In this document: piece by piece, positions 6,533-8,015 of the stretch
How positions within the stretch are numbered: the first letter of the stretch is position 1
Layout of the letters: each line of letters opens with the position of its first letter
From: CAZQYC01 sp043746555
Lineage (GTDB): Bacteria > Pseudomonadota > Gammaproteobacteria > Steroidobacterales > Steroidobacteraceae
Length of the DNA stretch: 8,015 nt
Reading direction: 5' to 3'
Assembly: GCA_043746555.1 (NCBI GenBank)
Contig: JAYTQU010000278.1
Coordinates: forward strand, 1-8,015
Program-made: the position numbers and the translations under genes
The notes under the pieces: model-generated
Database searches by the model: none
The model's input: only the letters and a program-made list of their open reading frames with translations
What the model was told of the DNA's origin: nothing

Positions 6533-8015
6533 TTAAACGGCGACGCGCAACTTCGTAAACGAATCGCGTAGCTCGCGCTTCAGCACTTTGCCGATCGCGC
6601 TGCGCGGCAACTGATCCATGAATTGGAGTGTCGCGAGTCGCTGAGTCTTGCCGACTTTGGCGTTGAACCACTCGATCAATTTCGACGAGTCGATGGTCGC
6701 ATTGGGCTTTAATACCACAAACGCGATGGGCGTCTCGCCCCATTTTTCAGAAGGCACGCCAACCACTGCGGCATCTGCAATCGCAGAATGTTCGAGCAAC
6801 ACCGCTTCCAAATCGCTCGGATAAATATTGAAGCCGCCGGAAATGATCATGTCCTTTTTGCGATCCATCAATTGCAAAAAACCGTCGGCGTCGAAACGGC
6901 CCACATCGCCGGTGCGAATGAAGCGCTTGCCGGCACTGTCGAACCATTCGGCTTCCTTCGTCTTCTGCGGCTGATTGTGATAACAATTCATCATGGCGGG
7001 CGAATGACCGACCACTTCGCCGATTTCTCCAGGCGCAACTTCCTTGCCGTCTTCGCCGATCAAACGAATGTCATGTCCTGGCGCTGCTTTGCCCACCGTG
7101 TGTAATTTGTCCGGATGTTCATGCGCACGCAGCGAAAAGGTTCCACCGCCTTCGGTCATGCCATACACATCGACTAATCCACCCGCCCAACGTTTCAAAA
7201 TATCTGCCTTGAGCGCGGCAGCGAAGGGCGCGCTGGTGCACATTTTCATCTTGAACGTCGATAAATCGAATTCATTGAAATGAGGCACGGCCATCACGCG
7301 TTGGTATTGCACCGGCACCAACATGGTGTGAGTCACTCGATGTTGCTGTGCGAGCTCCAAATATTTCGCGGCATCGAACTTCGCCATCAAGATCACTGTG
7401 CCGCCGCGAGCAAGAGTGGGGAAGAAGGCAACGAGCGTTGTGTTTGAATAGAGCGGCGTTGCAAGCAGCGTAATCGTATCCGTGTCGTACAAATTAATCG
7501 CCGCGCGCGCGACGTGCAACCAACGCATGTGGTGCGACTGCACGATCCCTTTCGGTGTGCCGGTGGTGCCGGATGAATAAATGAGGTTGAACGGCAGTTC
7601 GGGCGCGATCTCGACGGGCGCGGGTTTTGATCCTGCGGGCATTAACCAGCTACTGAAAGCATCCCCGGCGGTCGAATCGTCAAGCGCAATGAAGCGCGCT
7701 TTGATTTGCGCTCGCGTGTTGGTGAATAGATTTTCGGTTGAGGCGTCAATGAAGACGCGATGCGCGCCGGAGTCGGCGATCATCGTTGCCAAACTTTCCG
7801 GTGTGGAAGAGGGCGCCAGCGGCGCGACGGCGATGCCTACGCGCAGCGCGCCGAGATACAAAGTCGAATACTCGATCGACGTCGATGCGCACACCGCAAC
7901 GACATCGCCCTTTTTTAATCCATCGTGTTGCAGCGTCGCCGCGATACGATCCATCATTGCGTCGAGTTCCGCGAACGTCATCCGCCGCTGGTTGTGAACC
8001 AACGCCCAATGCGAC
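6533..8015 (-). CDS. AMP-forming acyl-CoA ligase (ANL superfamily), 5' end outside window
   Basis: A class I adenylate-forming enzyme, most likely an acyl-CoA synthetase that activates a carboxylic or fatty acid with ATP and CoA in the cytoplasm. The frame is open to the window edge, so the start is missing. The visible reading begins SHWALVHNQRRMTFAELDAM, which matches the usual N-terminal region of such ligases at the ALVHNxRR point; the in-frame TTG at 8002 is therefore unlikely to be the start. Counting residues from that TTG, the ATP-binding P-loop IYSSGTTGTPKG is at 141-152, VYGMTEGGG at 279-287, and RTGDVGRFDADGF with DRKKDMIISGGFNIYPSDLE at 363-399. The C-terminal lysine is Lys472 in PRSAIGKVLKREL. 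All core motifs are intact. Only some tens of N-terminal residues seem to be missing, judged from usual ligase length. Substrate chain length cannot be read from motifs. It converges on the beta-oxidation gene and could feed the same pathway. The TAA stop lies within GTTTAAAC. Confidence 0.93.
   Translation of the reverse strand, partial: SHWALVHNQRRMTFAELDAMMDRIAATLQHDGLKKGDVVAVCASTSIEYSTLYLGALRVGIAVAPLAPSSTPESLATMIADSGAHRVFIDASTENLFTNTRAQIKARFIALDDSTAGDAFSSWLMPAGSKPAPVEIAPELPFNLIYSSGTTGTPKGIVQSHHMRWLHVARAAINLYDTDTITLLATPLYSNTTLVAFFPTLARGGTVILMAKFDAAKYLELAQQHRVTHTMLVPVQYQRVMAVPHFNEFDLSTFKMKMCTSAPFAAALKADILKRWAGGLVDVYGMTEGGGTFSLRAHEHPDKLHTVGKAAPGHDIRLIGEDGKEVAPGEIGEVVGHSPAMMNCYHNQPQKTKEAEWFDSAGKRFIRTGDVGRFDADGFLQLMDRKKDMIISGGFNIYPSDLEAVLLEHSAIADAAVVGVPSEKWGETPIAFVVLKPNATIDSSKLIEWFNAKVGKTQRLATLQFMDQLPRSAIGKVLKRELRDSFTKLRVAV

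Noticed and set aside
6272..6571. 99-codon Arg-rich plus-strand frame after the dehydrogenase gene
   Set aside because: It has no Shine-Dalgarno site, overlaps the end of the ligase gene, and its composition (Arg, Met, Trp) follows the repeat rather than protein constraint.
8000..8002. TTG at 8002 as the start of the acyl-CoA ligase
   Set aside because: The frame continues open to the window edge with family-like sequence (ALVHNQRR spans the TTG), so the true start is outside.

Overview
The window looks like a piece of chromosome from a moderately GC-rich, Gram-negative proteobacterium, most likely a gammaproteobacterium. The grounds are the MsrP/MsrQ pair with a twin-arginine leader, two predicted lipoproteins with standard lipoboxes, good Shine-Dalgarno sites and ordinary beta-oxidation genes. 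A finer placement, such as the Steroidobacter/Nevskia-like lineages, would be a guess.

Layout. Bases 1-42 are the 3' half of an initiator tRNA-fMet. A perfect 25-bp inverted repeat (41-94) starts at its CCA end, followed by a short stretch with a 60-bp-period repeat (111-193). A leftward operon, msrP then msrQ, fills 1839-239 and encodes a periplasmic methionine sulfoxide reductase system. A divergent regulatory region (1840-2056) holds an AT-rich promoter-like stretch with a small inverted repeat on the msrP side and three 13-bp tandem units on the other side. Rightward from 2057 come a secreted S41-family peptidase lipoprotein and, 24 bases after its stop, a small lipoprotein of unknown function. 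A two-domain enoyl-CoA hydratase/3-hydroxyacyl-CoA dehydrogenase (4184-6265) follows on the same strand. It converges on an AMP-forming acyl-CoA ligase (8015-6533, minus strand, 5' end outside the window). The 267 bases between these two genes hold a near-perfect 22-bp direct repeat and no convincing gene.

How the genes work together. MsrP and MsrQ repair oxidised methionines in periplasmic proteins. The S41 peptidase and the small lipoprotein probably share a transcript and both act in the envelope. The acyl-CoA ligase and the bifunctional dehydrogenase fit successive steps of fatty-acid degradation: acyl-CoA activation, then hydration and oxidation. They lie on opposite strands, and no thiolase or acyl-CoA dehydrogenase is visible.

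I found no defence system, mobile element, CRISPR array or biosynthetic cluster. The unexplained signals are non-coding: the hairpin at the tRNA end, the two phase-preserving repeats (periods 60 and 57) and the 13-bp tandem repeat. The small lipoprotein is the only gene here I could not assign to a family.
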